19,708 nt of DNA from Clostridia bacterium. Its GTDB lineage: Bacteria > Bacillota_A > Clostridia > Christensenellales > Aristaeellaceae. The stretch is taken from assembly GCA_017481185.1 (NCBI GenBank), contig JAFUPO010000046.1, positions 1 through 19,708 on the forward strand. Reading direction: 5' to 3'. Both the position numbers and the translations under genes were made by a program. The notes beneath the pieces are model-generated. The model was not told the origin of the DNA and made no database searches. It was given only the letters and a program-made list of their open reading frames with translations. Of this stretch, positions 1 to 7,411 are shown in pieces (the stretch's first letter is position 1; every line of letters starts with the position of its first letter).

Positions 1-437
1 GCTATGGCGACTGGGCTATCGTTCAGGGTCCCCAGGCTCACTTCTGGGGCGGCACCTGGCTGCTGGCTCCCACCGGCTCTGACAACCCCACCATGCTGGC
101 TGACGTGATGGACACCTTCATCAACGATGAAGAAGTCTGCTCCAACCTGGTCGAAAAGGAAATGCAGTTCTCCAACAACCAGGCTGTGAACGCCAAGTTC
201 GCTGAGGATCCCGAGTATGGCAACGCCTTCCTGGGCGGCCAGAATGACACCGCCGTGTTCGTTGAACTGGCCAAGAACATCAAGTTCGAGAACCAGACCA
301 TCTACGATCAGCTGCTCAACGAAGGCCTGCAGACCGCTATGCAGGAATACTACAGGGGCTCTGTGGATGAGCAGACCGCTCTGAACAACTACTACAATTA
401 TGTCAACGAGACCTACCCCGCCATCATGACTCCTTAA
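1..437 (+). CDS. ABC sugar-binding protein, C-terminal part (partial, runs off left edge)
   Basis: The reading frame is open from base 3 to the TAA at 435-437, giving 144 residues without the N-terminus. The visible part has the character of the C-terminal lobe of a family-1 (CUT1) extracellular solute-binding protein: an aromatic and Gly-rich stretch at the start (GDWAIVQGP, then HFWGGTWL), then alpha-helical segments rich in Asn, Gln, Glu and Tyr, ending with NYYNYVNETYPAIMTP. By family knowledge it would be a lipid-anchored receptor outside the membrane that hands oligosaccharides to the permeases encoded at 568 and 1522. Gene order binding protein, permease, permease, glycosidases supports a beta-glucoside or cellodextrin ligand, but the ligand is inferred from neighbours only. 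The signal peptide and binding-site residues lie outside the window. Confidence 0.82.
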   Translation, partial: YGDWAIVQGPQAHFWGGTWLLAPTGSDNPTMLADVMDTFINDEEVCSNLVEKEMQFSNNQAVNAKFAEDPEYGNAFLGGQNDTAVFVELAKNIKFENQTIYDQLLNEGLQTAMQEYYRGSVDEQTALNNYYNYVNETYPAIMTP

Positions 438-461
438 GATGGTTCCTCGTTAACGCTATGG

Positions 462-495
462 ACCGAGGCAAGGCATCTGCCTTGCCTCGGTTTTC
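462..495 (+). terminator. intercistronic terminator-like hairpin between binding protein and permeases
   Basis: ACCGAGGCAAGGCA (462-475) pairs perfectly with TGCCTTGCCTCGGT (478-491), followed by TTTTC. The stem is long and GC-rich but the U-tract is short, so partial termination or 3'-end stabilisation is likely. It would let the binding protein be made in excess over the permeases, as is common in such operons. A small competing hairpin, CGGTTTT/AAAACCG (488-502), could sequester the T run. Confidence 0.7.
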
Positions 496-567
496 AAAAC
501 CGGCGTGCTGCCGGGGGTATGACCTTTTCATCCAACTAAGCCGTATTAGCTTGCAGGGGGGATACGA

Positions 568-1509
568 TTGACTGCTAAGATTTCGCGAAACAAAAGGCGT
601 GGGGGCGTCAGCTATGCCAAGTGGGGGTACATCTTCATTGCGCCCTTCTTTGTGGCCTACATCCTGTTCACGCTGACGCCGCAGATCCTGACCGTTTACA
701 ACAGTTTTTTTGAAAACTACCGCAACGGTCTGCAGCAGATCGGCCCCAATTTTGTTGGTCTGCAAAACTATGCAAAGCTTTTCACGCCGGATAATACCGG
801 CAACATCGGCATCCTTAAGTATTTTGGCAACACGATGTCTCTCTGGCTTATATGCGCTATACCGCAGATGATCATTGCGCTTTTGCTGGCTGTGTTTTTT
901 ACCAGCAGCCGCCTGCGCATCCGAGGCCAGGGGTTCTTTAAATCGGTCATTTATATGCCGAATCTGATCATGGCGTCTTCGTTTTCAATGCTGTTTTTTA
1001 CGCTGTTTTCCAATGTGGGCCCCGTCAATCAGGTGATGATGCAATTGGGGCTTCGCACCGAGGCGTTTGATTTCTTCTCAACCGTTCCTTCCGTGCGGGG
1101 CATGGTGGGCGGCATGAACTTTTTGATGTGGTTTGGCAACACCACCATCGTTTTGATGGCTGGCATCATGGGCATTGACCAGAGCATTTACGAATCCGCA
1201 ACGCTGGATGGGGCAAGCGCATGGAAGGTGTTTTATAAAATCACCGTGCCCCTGCTGATGCCCATCATCGTGTATGTGGTCATCACGGCGCTCATCGGCG
1301 GCTTGCAGATGTTTGATGTGCCGCAGGTTTTGACCAACGGCAAGGGGATGCCCAACCGCACCAGCATGACCATGGTAATGTATCTGAATAACTTTATGAC
1401 CGCCAGCAAGAATTACGGTATGGCTGGCGCGGTGAGCGTGGTGCTGTTCATCATCTCGGGCCTGCTGAGCATGGTGGTGTACCGCTCCCTATCCAAACAG
1501 TACAAGTAA
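568..1509 (+). CDS. carbohydrate ABC transporter permease, MalF/CUT1 type
   Basis: A 313-residue integral membrane protein with about six hydrophobic segments (first about 18-40, then roughly 90-112, 126-148, 182-202, 228-250 and 285-307). The permease loop that contacts the ATPase (EAA motif) is seen at residues 209-230: ESATLDGASAWK, then KITVPLL. Length and motif fit the first permease of CUT1 sugar importers. The start is TTG at 568, preceded by AGGGGGGA (555-562) at good spacing; no ATG sits in a comparable position, and the translation begins with a basic pre-membrane stretch as expected. It is followed 12 nt later by the partner permease. No ATPase gene is in the window; CUT1 importers often share one MsiK-type ATPase encoded elsewhere. 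The substrate, cellobiose or another beta-gluco-oligosaccharide, is inferred from the downstream glycosidases. Confidence 0.93.
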   Translation: MTAKISRNKRRGGVSYAKWGYIFIAPFFVAYILFTLTPQILTVYNSFFENYRNGLQQIGPNFVGLQNYAKLFTPDNTGNIGILKYFGNTMSLWLICAIPQMIIALLLAVFFTSSRLRIRGQGFFKSVIYMPNLIMASSFSMLFFTLFSNVGPVNQVMMQLGLRTEAFDFFSTVPSVRGMVGGMNFLMWFGNTTIVLMAGIMGIDQSIYESATLDGASAWKVFYKITVPLLMPIIVYVVITALIGGLQMFDVPQVLTNGKGMPNRTSMTMVMYLNNFMTASKNYGMAGAVSVVLFIISGLLSMVVYRSLSKQYK

Positions 1510-1521
1510 GGAGGCAAGCCC

Positions 1522-2385
1522 ATGAAAAACAACGAAAACACCAAAGGGCGCGTGCGGCTTGCCCTGGCCCGGGCAGGCGTTTATGCACTGCTGATTTTCT
1601 TAACGATTCTGTGCCTGTTCTCATTTTATATGCTCATTATCAACGCCACTCGCTCCAACGGCGAATTGCAGGCAGGCTTTACGCTGTTTCCCAGCACGCA
1701 TTTTGTTGAGAACTTTGTAAACGCCTGGAACGACGCCTCCATCAACATCCCCCAGGGCTTGCTCAACAGCTTTTTTATCGCAGCCAGCACAGCGCTGCTT
1801 ACCTGCTATTTTTCGGCGCTGACAGCCTACGGCCTCCATGCCTATGATTTCAAGCTCAAAAATGCTGCGTTCATCTTTATTATGGCGGTGATGGTGATCC
1901 CCAAGCAGGTGTCTGCCGTGGGCTTTGTGCAATTGTGCATGAAGCTGGGGCTGACCAACAATTTTTTGCCGCTGATTCTTCCCACCATCGCGGCGCCTGT
2001 GGTATTCTTTTACCTAAAGCAGTATATGGAAAGCGTGCTGCCCATGGAGATCGTAGAGGCGGCGCGGGTGGACGGCTCCCATGAGTTCAGAACCTTTAAC
2101 GCCATCATCCTGCCTATGCTCAAGCCGGCTTTGGCGGTGCAGATGATCTTTAGCTTTGTAGAATCCTGGAATAACTATTTCATTCCGGCGCTTCTGCTGG
2201 ATAAGGCCCACATGAAAACCGTGCCCATTATGATCGCCCAGCTGCGCTCGGCAGACTACTCCAAGTTTGACATGGGCAAGGTGTATATGTTTATCCTGCT
2301 GGCGATTCTCCCGGTGCTGCTCGTATACATTTTTCTGTCCAAATCCATCATTAAAGGCGTAACAGCCGGCAGTGTGAAAGGATGA
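1522..2385 (+). CDS. carbohydrate ABC transporter permease, MalG/CUT1 type
   Basis: A 287-residue membrane protein and the second half of the importer. A cytoplasmic N-terminus is followed by a first transmembrane segment at about 19-41. The EAA loop lies at residues 179-200 and reads EAARVDGSHEFRTF, then AIILPML, close to the family consensus. The ATG at 1522 has an excellent ribosome site, AAGGAGG at 1508-1514, which overlaps the stop codon of the preceding permease, so the two are likely made in stoichiometric amounts. The TGA stop (2383-2385) abuts the start region of the GH94 gene, which indicates one operon. Function: forms the heterodimeric membrane channel with the product at 568-1509. 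Confidence 0.93.
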   Translation: MKNNENTKGRVRLALARAGVYALLIFLTILCLFSFYMLIINATRSNGELQAGFTLFPSTHFVENFVNAWNDASINIPQGLLNSFFIAASTALLTCYFSALTAYGLHAYDFKLKNAAFIFIMAVMVIPKQVSAVGFVQLCMKLGLTNNFLPLILPTIAAPVVFFYLKQYMESVLPMEIVEAARVDGSHEFRTFNAIILPMLKPALAVQMIFSFVESWNNYFIPALLLDKAHMKTVPIMIAQLRSADYSKFDMGKVYMFILLAILPVLLVYIFLSKSIIKGVTAGSVKG

Positions 2386-2390
2386 CACCC

Positions 2391-4811
2391 ATGAGGTTTG
2401 GCTATTTCGACGACGCGAAAAAAGAATACGTGATCACCACGCCCTTTACGCCCCTGCCCTGGATCAATTACCTGGGCAATCAGGATTTCTTTGGGCTGAT
2501 CAGCAATACCGGCGGCGGCTATTGCTTCTACCGCGACGCCAAGCTGATGCGCCTTCTGCGCTACCGCTACAACAACGTGCCAGCGGATATTGGCGGGCGC
2601 TTCTATTATATTCGCGAGCAGGGCGAGGCAGCCTGGAGCCCGGCCTACCATCCCTGCGATACGGAATTGGATAGCTACCGCTGCCGCCACGGCCTGGGCT
2701 ACACCGTGTTTGAGAGCGCCAGAAACAGCCTCCAGGCCCAGCTTGCCTGCTTTGTGCCCATGGGCGAAACCTGCGAGGTTCACAAACTGACCCTGAAAAA
2801 TGTGGGGGAAAATGAAAAGCATATTCGCCTCACCGGCGCAGTGGAATGGTGCCTGTGGAACACGGTGGATGACGCCGCCAACTTTCAGCGCAACCTGAAC
2901 ATTGCCGAGGTGGAGGTGGAGGGCAGCACGGTCTACCACAAAACCGAGTATCGGGAGCGGCGCAACCACTACGCCTATTACGGCGTAAACGCGCCTCTGG
3001 CGGGGTTTGATACCGCCCGGGATGCCTTTTTAGGCCACATGGGCGACTGGCGCAATCCCGCCGCGGTAAAGGCCGGGGCTCATACGGCCAGCATGGCCCA
3101 CGGCTGGGCGCCTATTGCGGCCCTGAGCGTGGAGGTCATCCTTAAGCCCGGGGAGGAAAAGAGCTATGTATTCACCCTGGGCTACGGAGAAAATAACAGG
3201 GCGGAAAAGTTCATCGCCCCCGGCGTGATCCGCAAGGACGGCGCTTACAGGGCCCTGGCCCGCTTTGCCGATCCCGCCAGCGCAGACGAGGCCCTGGCGG
3301 AGCTGGCCGCCTACTGGGAGAACCTGTTGAGCACCTACCAGGTGCGCAGCGGCGATGAAAAAATGGATCGCATGGTGAACATCTGGAATCAGTACCAGTG
3401 CATGGTCACCTTCAACATGAGCCGCTCCGCCAGCTATTTTGAAAGCGGCACCGGTCGGGGCATGGGCTTTCGGGATAGCTGCCAGGATCTTCTGGGCTTT
3501 GTGCATATGGTGCCTGAGCGGGCCCGGGAAAGGATTATCGACATCGCCTCCGTGCAGTGGGAGATCGGGGCGACATATCACCAGTACCAGCCCCTGACCA
3601 AGCGGGGCAATAACGATGTGGGCAGCGGCTTTAACGATGATCCCCTGTGGCTGGTGGCCTGCACCTACGCCTATCTTGCAGAAACCGGGGATACCTCCAT
3701 CCTGGATGTGCCCACCCCCTTCGACAATGTGCCGGGCAGCGAGCAGCCCCTGATGGAGCATTTGCGCCGCAGCGTAAACTTTACCCTGAACAATCGGGGC
3801 CCCCACGGCCTGCCGCTTATCGGCCGGGCGGACTGGAACGACTGCTTGAACCTCAACTGCTTTTCCACCGAGCCGGGTGAAAGCTTCCAGACCACAGGCC
3901 CCAGCGAGGGCCCGGTGGCCGAGAGCGTGTTCATTGCCGGGATGTTTGTGAAGTATGCCCGGGAGTATGCGGATATTTGCGAACTTGTGGGGCTTAAAGA
4001 AGAAGCCCGCCAGATGCGCGACGCCGCCGAGGAGATGACCCGCTGCATCGAGGCCTATGGCTGGGATGGCCGGTGGTTCCTGCGGGCCTACGACGCCTAT
4101 GGCCATAAGGTAGGCAGCCATGAATGTGACGAGGGCCAGATCTTTATTGAGCCCCAGGGCTTCTGCGTGATGGCCGGGGTGGGCAAGGAAAACGGCAGGG
4201 CCCGGCAGGCGCTGGATTCTGTGCGCGAACGGCTGCTGGGTACCTACGGCGTGGAGCTGCTGGCTCCCTGCTACACCGTGTATCATGAGGAATTGGGAGA
4301 GATCACCAGCTATCCCCCGGGATACAAGGAGAATGGGTCGGTGTTCTGCCATAACAATCCTTGGGTGAGCATTGCCGAAACGGTATTGGATAACGGGGAC
4401 AATGCCTTTGACCTTTACCGACGCATCTGCCCGGCCTATCAGGAGGATATTGGCGAGATCCGCCGCAGCGAGCCCTACTGCTATGCGCAAACGGTCGCTT
4501 CCCGGCAGTCCTTCTCCGAGGGCGAGGCCAAAAACTCCTGGCTCACCGGCACCGCTGCCTGGACCTTTGTCAACATCAGCCAGTACATCCTGGGCATCAA
4601 GCCCACCTTGCAGGGCTTGTCCCTCCGCCCCTGCCTGCCCCAAGAGATGGCAGGGTTTGAGGCGGTGCGCCGCTTCCGGGGCGCGGAATACCGCATCACG
4701 GTCAAGCGGGGCGAAAACAAGAGCGTCACGGTGGATGGCCAAGCAGTAAAGGGCAGGATTATTCCTGTTGTGCCGGGCAAAACCAGCTATCAAGTTGTAA
4801 TTGAGATTTGA
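2391..4811 (+). CDS. GH94 glycoside phosphorylase, cellobiose phosphorylase-like
   Basis: An 806-residue cytoplasmic enzyme. The N-terminus (MRFGYFDDAKKEYVITTPFT, then PWINYLGNQDFF, GGYCFYRDAK and RYRYNN) closely follows characterised cellobiose phosphorylases, and the length matches that group (about 800-820) rather than the longer cellodextrin (about 980) or laminaribiose (about 900) enzymes. The catalytic acid is expected in RADWNDCLN, with Asp at residue 481. By family knowledge it would convert cellobiose plus phosphate to glucose and alpha-glucose 1-phosphate, saving ATP. An ATG at 2382 overlaps the previous stop (ATGA), but the ATG at 2391 is preferred: AAAGGATG sits properly before it and the family N-terminus begins with M(R/K)YG. 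Exact substrate (cellobiose, a close relative or an oxidised form) is not settled by sequence reading. It is translationally coupled to the permeases upstream. Confidence 0.93.
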   Translation: MRFGYFDDAKKEYVITTPFTPLPWINYLGNQDFFGLISNTGGGYCFYRDAKLMRLLRYRYNNVPADIGGRFYYIREQGEAAWSPAYHPCDTELDSYRCRHGLGYTVFESARNSLQAQLACFVPMGETCEVHKLTLKNVGENEKHIRLTGAVEWCLWNTVDDAANFQRNLNIAEVEVEGSTVYHKTEYRERRNHYAYYGVNAPLAGFDTARDAFLGHMGDWRNPAAVKAGAHTASMAHGWAPIAALSVEVILKPGEEKSYVFTLGYGENNRAEKFIAPGVIRKDGAYRALARFADPASADEALAELAAYWENLLSTYQVRSGDEKMDRMVNIWNQYQCMVTFNMSRSASYFESGTGRGMGFRDSCQDLLGFVHMVPERARERIIDIASVQWEIGATYHQYQPLTKRGNNDVGSGFNDDPLWLVACTYAYLAETGDTSILDVPTPFDNVPGSEQPLMEHLRRSVNFTLNNRGPHGLPLIGRADWNDCLNLNCFSTEPGESFQTTGPSEGPVAESVFIAGMFVKYAREYADICELVGLKEEARQMRDAAEEMTRCIEAYGWDGRWFLRAYDAYGHKVGSHECDEGQIFIEPQGFCVMAGVGKENGRARQALDSVRERLLGTYGVELLAPCYTVYHEELGEITSYPPGYKENGSVFCHNNPWVSIAETVLDNGDNAFDLYRRICPAYQEDIGEIRRSEPYCYAQTVASRQSFSEGEAKNSWLTGTAAWTFVNISQYILGIKPTLQGLSLRPCLPQEMAGFEAVRRFRGAEYRITVKRGENKSVTVDGQAVKGRIIPVVPGKTSYQVVIEI

Positions 4812-4826
4812 CCGACAGGAGAGGCA

Positions 4827-6179
4827 ATGGGTATGAAACGATTTCCCAACAACTTTATCTGGGGCACTGCCTACGCCTCCTACCAGGTGGAGGGCGCGTG
4901 GAATGAGGAGGGCAAGGGCCCCAGCATTTGGGATGACTTTTGCCATGCCGGCGGGCATATCCAAAATGAGGATACCGGCGATGTGGCCTGCGATTCCTAC
5001 CACCAGTATCTGGAGGATGTGGCCCTCGTTAAGAACATGGGCGCAAAGGTGCACCGGTTTTCTTTGAGCTGGCCGCGGATCTTTCCCAACGGAACGGGAG
5101 AGGTAAACAAAAAAGGCATCGCCTTTTATGACCGCTTTGTGGATGCGCTGCTGAAGGCGGGCATTGAGCCCTGGATCACCCTGTACCACTGGGATCTGCC
5201 CTCTGCTTTGCAGGCCCAGGGCGGCTGGGTGAACCGGGCTACGGTGGATGCCTTTAAGGCTTATGCAGAATATGTTGGCCGCCATTTTGACGGGCGGGTG
5301 CGTTGCTATATGCCTATTAACGAGCCCCAATGCATTACCACCTTGGGCTATGGCAACGGCGAACACGCCCCCGGCCTGCGCCTGAGCAATGAGGAAGTAG
5401 CTCAAGCCATGCACCATCTCACCCTGGCCCATAGCTATGCCGTTAAGGCCCTGCGGGCAGCCTCGTCCGTTCCGCTGACCATTGGCACAGTTACCTGCGG
5501 CAGGCTGTGCTATCCCAACACAGAGGGGGAAGAGGCTGAAAAGGCAGCCTATGAAGCCTCCTTTCGCCTTTGCGACGAAAGCCTCCACGATTGGTGCTTT
5601 ACGCAGAACGTGTTTCTGGATCGGTTGTTTTTTCCCAAGGATTGGGCAGCCGCCCCCGAATTTCTCCGCCGGTATTGGGAAAGCGTGCCCGAGCAAGACT
5701 GGGAAGCTATGGAGAAGCCTGATTTCCTAGGTCTGAACGTATACAACGGCACCATGACCGATGCAAACGGGCATAGGGTAAAGCTGCCCGCAGGCTATCC
5801 CCACACGGCCATTGGCTGGCCGGTGACGCCGCAGGTAATGTACTATGGCCCTCGGCATTTGTACAAGCGCTACGGCTTGCCCGTTATTATTACTGAAAAC
5901 GGGCTGAGCTGCAACGATTGGGTCTGCCTGGATGGGCAGGTGCACGACGCTGACCGCATCGACTTTTTAAAACGGTATCTGCGAGAGCTTCACCGCTGCA
6001 TGGAAAGCGGCGTGCCCATCCAGGGGTATCTTCACTGGAGCCTGATGGACAATTTTGAATGGGCCATGGGCTACAAGGATCGCTTTGGCTTGGTGTATGT
6101 TGACTATGCCACCGGCCAGCGCATCCCTAAGGATTCAGCTAAATGGTATGCCCAGGTGATCCGCACAGGCGAAGTTTAA
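4827..6179 (+). CDS. GH1 beta-glucosidase
   Basis: A 450-residue TIM-barrel glycosidase of the usual family-1 length. The N-terminus FPNNFIWGTAYASYQVEG carries the glycone-binding Gln20. Other typical residues are His121 (LYHWDLP), Asn165-Glu166 (INEPQ, acid/base), Glu357 (VIITENG, nucleophile) and Glu411-Trp412 (NFEWAMGY, sugar binding). No signal peptide is seen, so it should act in the cytoplasm on imported unphosphorylated beta-glucosides. The Ser/Lys/Tyr phosphate-binding signature of 6-phospho-beta-glucosidases was not seen, and ABC uptake rather than PTS agrees with a non-phosphorylated substrate. AGGAGAGG (4817-4824) precedes the ATG at 4827; a second in-frame ATG at 4833 is a possible alternative start. 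It is the last gene of the operon, 15 nt after the GH94 gene, and probably hydrolyses what the phosphorylase does not handle. Confidence 0.95.
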   Translation: MGMKRFPNNFIWGTAYASYQVEGAWNEEGKGPSIWDDFCHAGGHIQNEDTGDVACDSYHQYLEDVALVKNMGAKVHRFSLSWPRIFPNGTGEVNKKGIAFYDRFVDALLKAGIEPWITLYHWDLPSALQAQGGWVNRATVDAFKAYAEYVGRHFDGRVRCYMPINEPQCITTLGYGNGEHAPGLRLSNEEVAQAMHHLTLAHSYAVKALRAASSVPLTIGTVTCGRLCYPNTEGEEAEKAAYEASFRLCDESLHDWCFTQNVFLDRLFFPKDWAAAPEFLRRYWESVPEQDWEAMEKPDFLGLNVYNGTMTDANGHRVKLPAGYPHTAIGWPVTPQVMYYGPRHLYKRYGLPVIITENGLSCNDWVCLDGQVHDADRIDFLKRYLRELHRCMESGVPIQGYLHWSLMDNFEWAMGYKDRFGLVYVDYATGQRIPKDSAKWYAQVIRTGEV

Positions 6180-6207
6180 ACGCCGGGAGAAAGCCCTGGC
6201 ATCTCTA

Positions 6208-6237
6208 AAAGACCAGTCAGAAATGACTGGTCTTTTT
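6208..6237 (+). terminator. strong Rho-independent terminator, also usable on the minus strand
   Basis: AAAGACCAGTCA (6208-6219) pairs perfectly with TGACTGGTCTTT (6224-6235) around a GAAA tetraloop, followed by a T run to 6237. The reverse strand has the same stem followed by TTTT, so it can also stop leftward transcripts coming from the invertible promoter through the recombinase gene. It ends the sugar operon and insulates the recombinase module. Confidence 0.95.
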
Positions 6238-6355
6238 GCTGTCTACAGCAGCTTTGGGGGCGATTTGCGAAAGCGCAGCCCTAAAGCGTTGAAAGCCTCC
6301 CGGGGCATAAAGGCGTATATATTAAGAAGATCATCACGATGAGGAGGCAGCAAAA

Positions 6356-7192
6356 ATGATCCTGATTCAACAATGCTTGGTAGAATTTAAAAAGCATCTG
6401 ATCTCTTTGGAATGTAGCCAGCACACAGTGGATAAATACCTTCGCGATATAAGACGCCTGGCAGAAATTGTAGGAAACGAGCTATCGCAAATGGAACAGC
6501 TGCTGTCGTTTAAACAGGAGTTGCACAAGCGGGGCTATGCCGTTCGCAGCATCAACTCAATTCTATCAGCCGTTAACCATTTCACAAGAGTTTTTGGCCA
6601 TCCGGAATGGAAATTGCGTTTTTTAAAAGTGCAGCGCTCCACCTTTGCTAATGGTCAGAAAGAAATCGCACGCAGAGACTATGAGCGGCTGGTTAAAACG
6701 GCGGAAGAACGAGGGGACGAACGCCTCTCGCTGCTGCTTCAAACATTATGCGCTACGGGAATACGTGTCAGTGAGCTGCGCGCCATTACGGTGGAAAGCC
6801 TGCGGACGGGGATGGTGGAAATATACTCGAAGGCAAAGATTCGCGTGATTCTGATCCCCCGCAGCCTGTGCGTGAAGCTACAGGCCTATTGCGCCAGCCG
6901 CCGCATTGGAGCAGGCTGCGTTTTTATCACCCGCAAGGGAAAACCCTTGGATCGCAGCAGCATATGGAAACAGATGAAACGGCTAAGCAAACAGGCAAAG
7001 GTGACCGCTGGAAAGGTTTTTCCGCACAATCTGAGGCACCTGTTTGCGCGGTGCTTTTATCAGCGCTATAAGGATATTGTGCGCCTTGCAGACATCCTGG
7101 GGCACAGCAGCATGGACACGACGCGCATTTATACAATACAAAGCAGCTTAAGCGAGCGGCGGCGTTTGGAGCAGCTGGGATTGGTCACATAA
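6356..7192 (+). CDS. tyrosine recombinase (XerC/D-like), probable invertase for the adjacent DNA switch
   Basis: A 278-residue site-specific recombinase with an N-terminal SAM-like core-binding domain (about 1-100) and a C-terminal catalytic domain (about 110-275). The active-site set is complete: Arg137 (ATGIRVSELR), Lys159 or Lys161 in the beta-hairpin (YSKAKIR), His224-x-x-Arg227 (PHNLRHLFA), His250 (LGHSSMDTT) and nucleophile Tyr259 (RIYT). GAGGAGG (6341-6347) lies 8 nt before the ATG. The gene ends only 8 nt before the left inverted repeat at 7201, and no phage or mobile-element genes surround it, so the natural reading is a dedicated promoter invertase, not an element integrase. A strong terminator upstream (6208-6237) means it needs its own promoter, but I found no convincing one; only an AT-rich TATATATT at 6316-6323 with poor -35 options. 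The predicted OFF-state promoter reads antisense into it. Confidence 0.93.
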   Translation: MILIQQCLVEFKKHLISLECSQHTVDKYLRDIRRLAEIVGNELSQMEQLLSFKQELHKRGYAVRSINSILSAVNHFTRVFGHPEWKLRFLKVQRSTFANGQKEIARRDYERLVKTAEERGDERLSLLLQTLCATGIRVSELRAITVESLRTGMVEIYSKAKIRVILIPRSLCVKLQAYCASRRIGAGCVFITRKGKPLDRSSIWKQMKRLSKQAKVTAGKVFPHNLRHLFARCFYQRYKDIVRLADILGHSSMDTTRIYTIQSSLSERRRLEQLGLVT

Positions 7193-7200
7193 GAAAAGGA

Positions 7201-7227
7201 CACATAATTAGAATTATGTGGCCTTTG
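7201..7227 (+). repeat. left inverted repeat (IRL) of the invertible element
   Basis: These 27 bases are the exact reverse complement of 7385-7411. The core CACATAATT-AG-AATTATGTG is itself palindromic except for its central AG, and is followed by the inward extension GCCTTTG. It starts 8 nt after the recombinase stop codon. A near-palindromic site with an asymmetric centre is a typical tyrosine recombinase crossover site. Confidence 0.93.
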
Positions 7228-7260
7228 AGGCATATCAAAAAATGCCTCGATACCGAGCGC

Positions 7261-7296
7261 CAGTTTAAGTATACAACAATCCGCGACAAATAACAA
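7261..7296 (-). promoter_or_regulatory. promoter inside the invertible segment, reading leftward
   Basis: On the minus strand a -35 TTGTTA (7296-7291, 4 of 6 consensus bases) is followed after exactly 17 nt by a -10 TATACT (7273-7268, 5 of 6). The predicted start is near 7261. In the present orientation the transcript runs through IRL and antisense into the 3' end of the recombinase gene; after inversion it would drive the helicase and polysaccharide genes. Confidence 0.75.
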
Positions 7297-7384
7297 GCAT
7301 TCGTCATTCCTAAATAATTCCAGACCTTTCTACCCTTGTATTCTGTTTGAATAGGGAGACAATAGGCCTTTTTTTAGCCCTTGG

Positions 7385-7411
7385 CAAAGGCCACATAATT
7401 CTAATTATGTG
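7385..7411 (-). repeat. right inverted repeat (IRR) of the invertible element
   Basis: Exact 27-base reverse complement of 7201-7227. The palindromic part CCACATAATT-CT-AATTATGTGG (7391-7412) has 10-bp arms around a central CT, opposite to the AG in the left repeat, which sets the two sites in inverted orientation. It lies 9 nt upstream of the helicase ribosome binding region and would form a hairpin in the leader of the ON-state mRNA. Confidence 0.93.

Larger units (their letters stand above)
7201..7411. promoter_or_regulatory. candidate invertible promoter element (inverton), predicted OFF orientation
   Basis: Two perfect 27-bp inverted repeats flank 157 bp of AT-rich DNA (7228-7384) between the recombinase gene and the helicase gene. 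The segment contains one good promoter, on the minus strand, and none of similar quality on the plus strand. Inversion around the centre (7306) would move the -35 to 7316-7321, the -10 to 7339-7344 and the start site to about 7351, facing the helicase ATG at 7441 with a leader of about 90 nt. The element therefore looks like an ON/OFF switch for the operon starting at 7441, with the assembled orientation OFF. Layout and repeats are seen; switching itself is inferred from known promoter invertons. Confidence 0.87.

Noticed and set aside
2382..2390. ATG overlapping the permease stop as start of the GH94 gene
   Set aside because: The AAAGGATG ribosome site is placed for the ATG at 2391, where the family N-terminus begins.
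3030..5696. Long minus-strand open frame (888 codons) across the GH94 and GH1 genes
   Set aside because: It is opposite two well-conserved enzyme genes and its translation is low-complexity His/Ala/Gly-rich without any recognisable domain; a GC-rich shadow frame.
6289..6323. Possible recombinase promoter TTGAAA ... TATATA
   Set aside because: The spacer would be 21 nt; no alternative -35 at 16-18 nt was convincing.
6356..7192. Recombinase as integrase of a phage or integrative element
   Set aside because: No structural, excision, replication or transfer genes and no tRNA/att duplication were seen, while matched inverted repeats lie immediately adjacent.
7225..7250. GAGGCAT/ATGCCTC hairpin as a terminator for the recombinase gene
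   Set aside because: No U-tract follows the stem on either strand.
7337..7366. Weak plus-strand promoter-like TTGTAT in the invertible segment
   Set aside because: No -10 close to consensus follows at an acceptable distance, so it does not compete with the minus-strand promoter.
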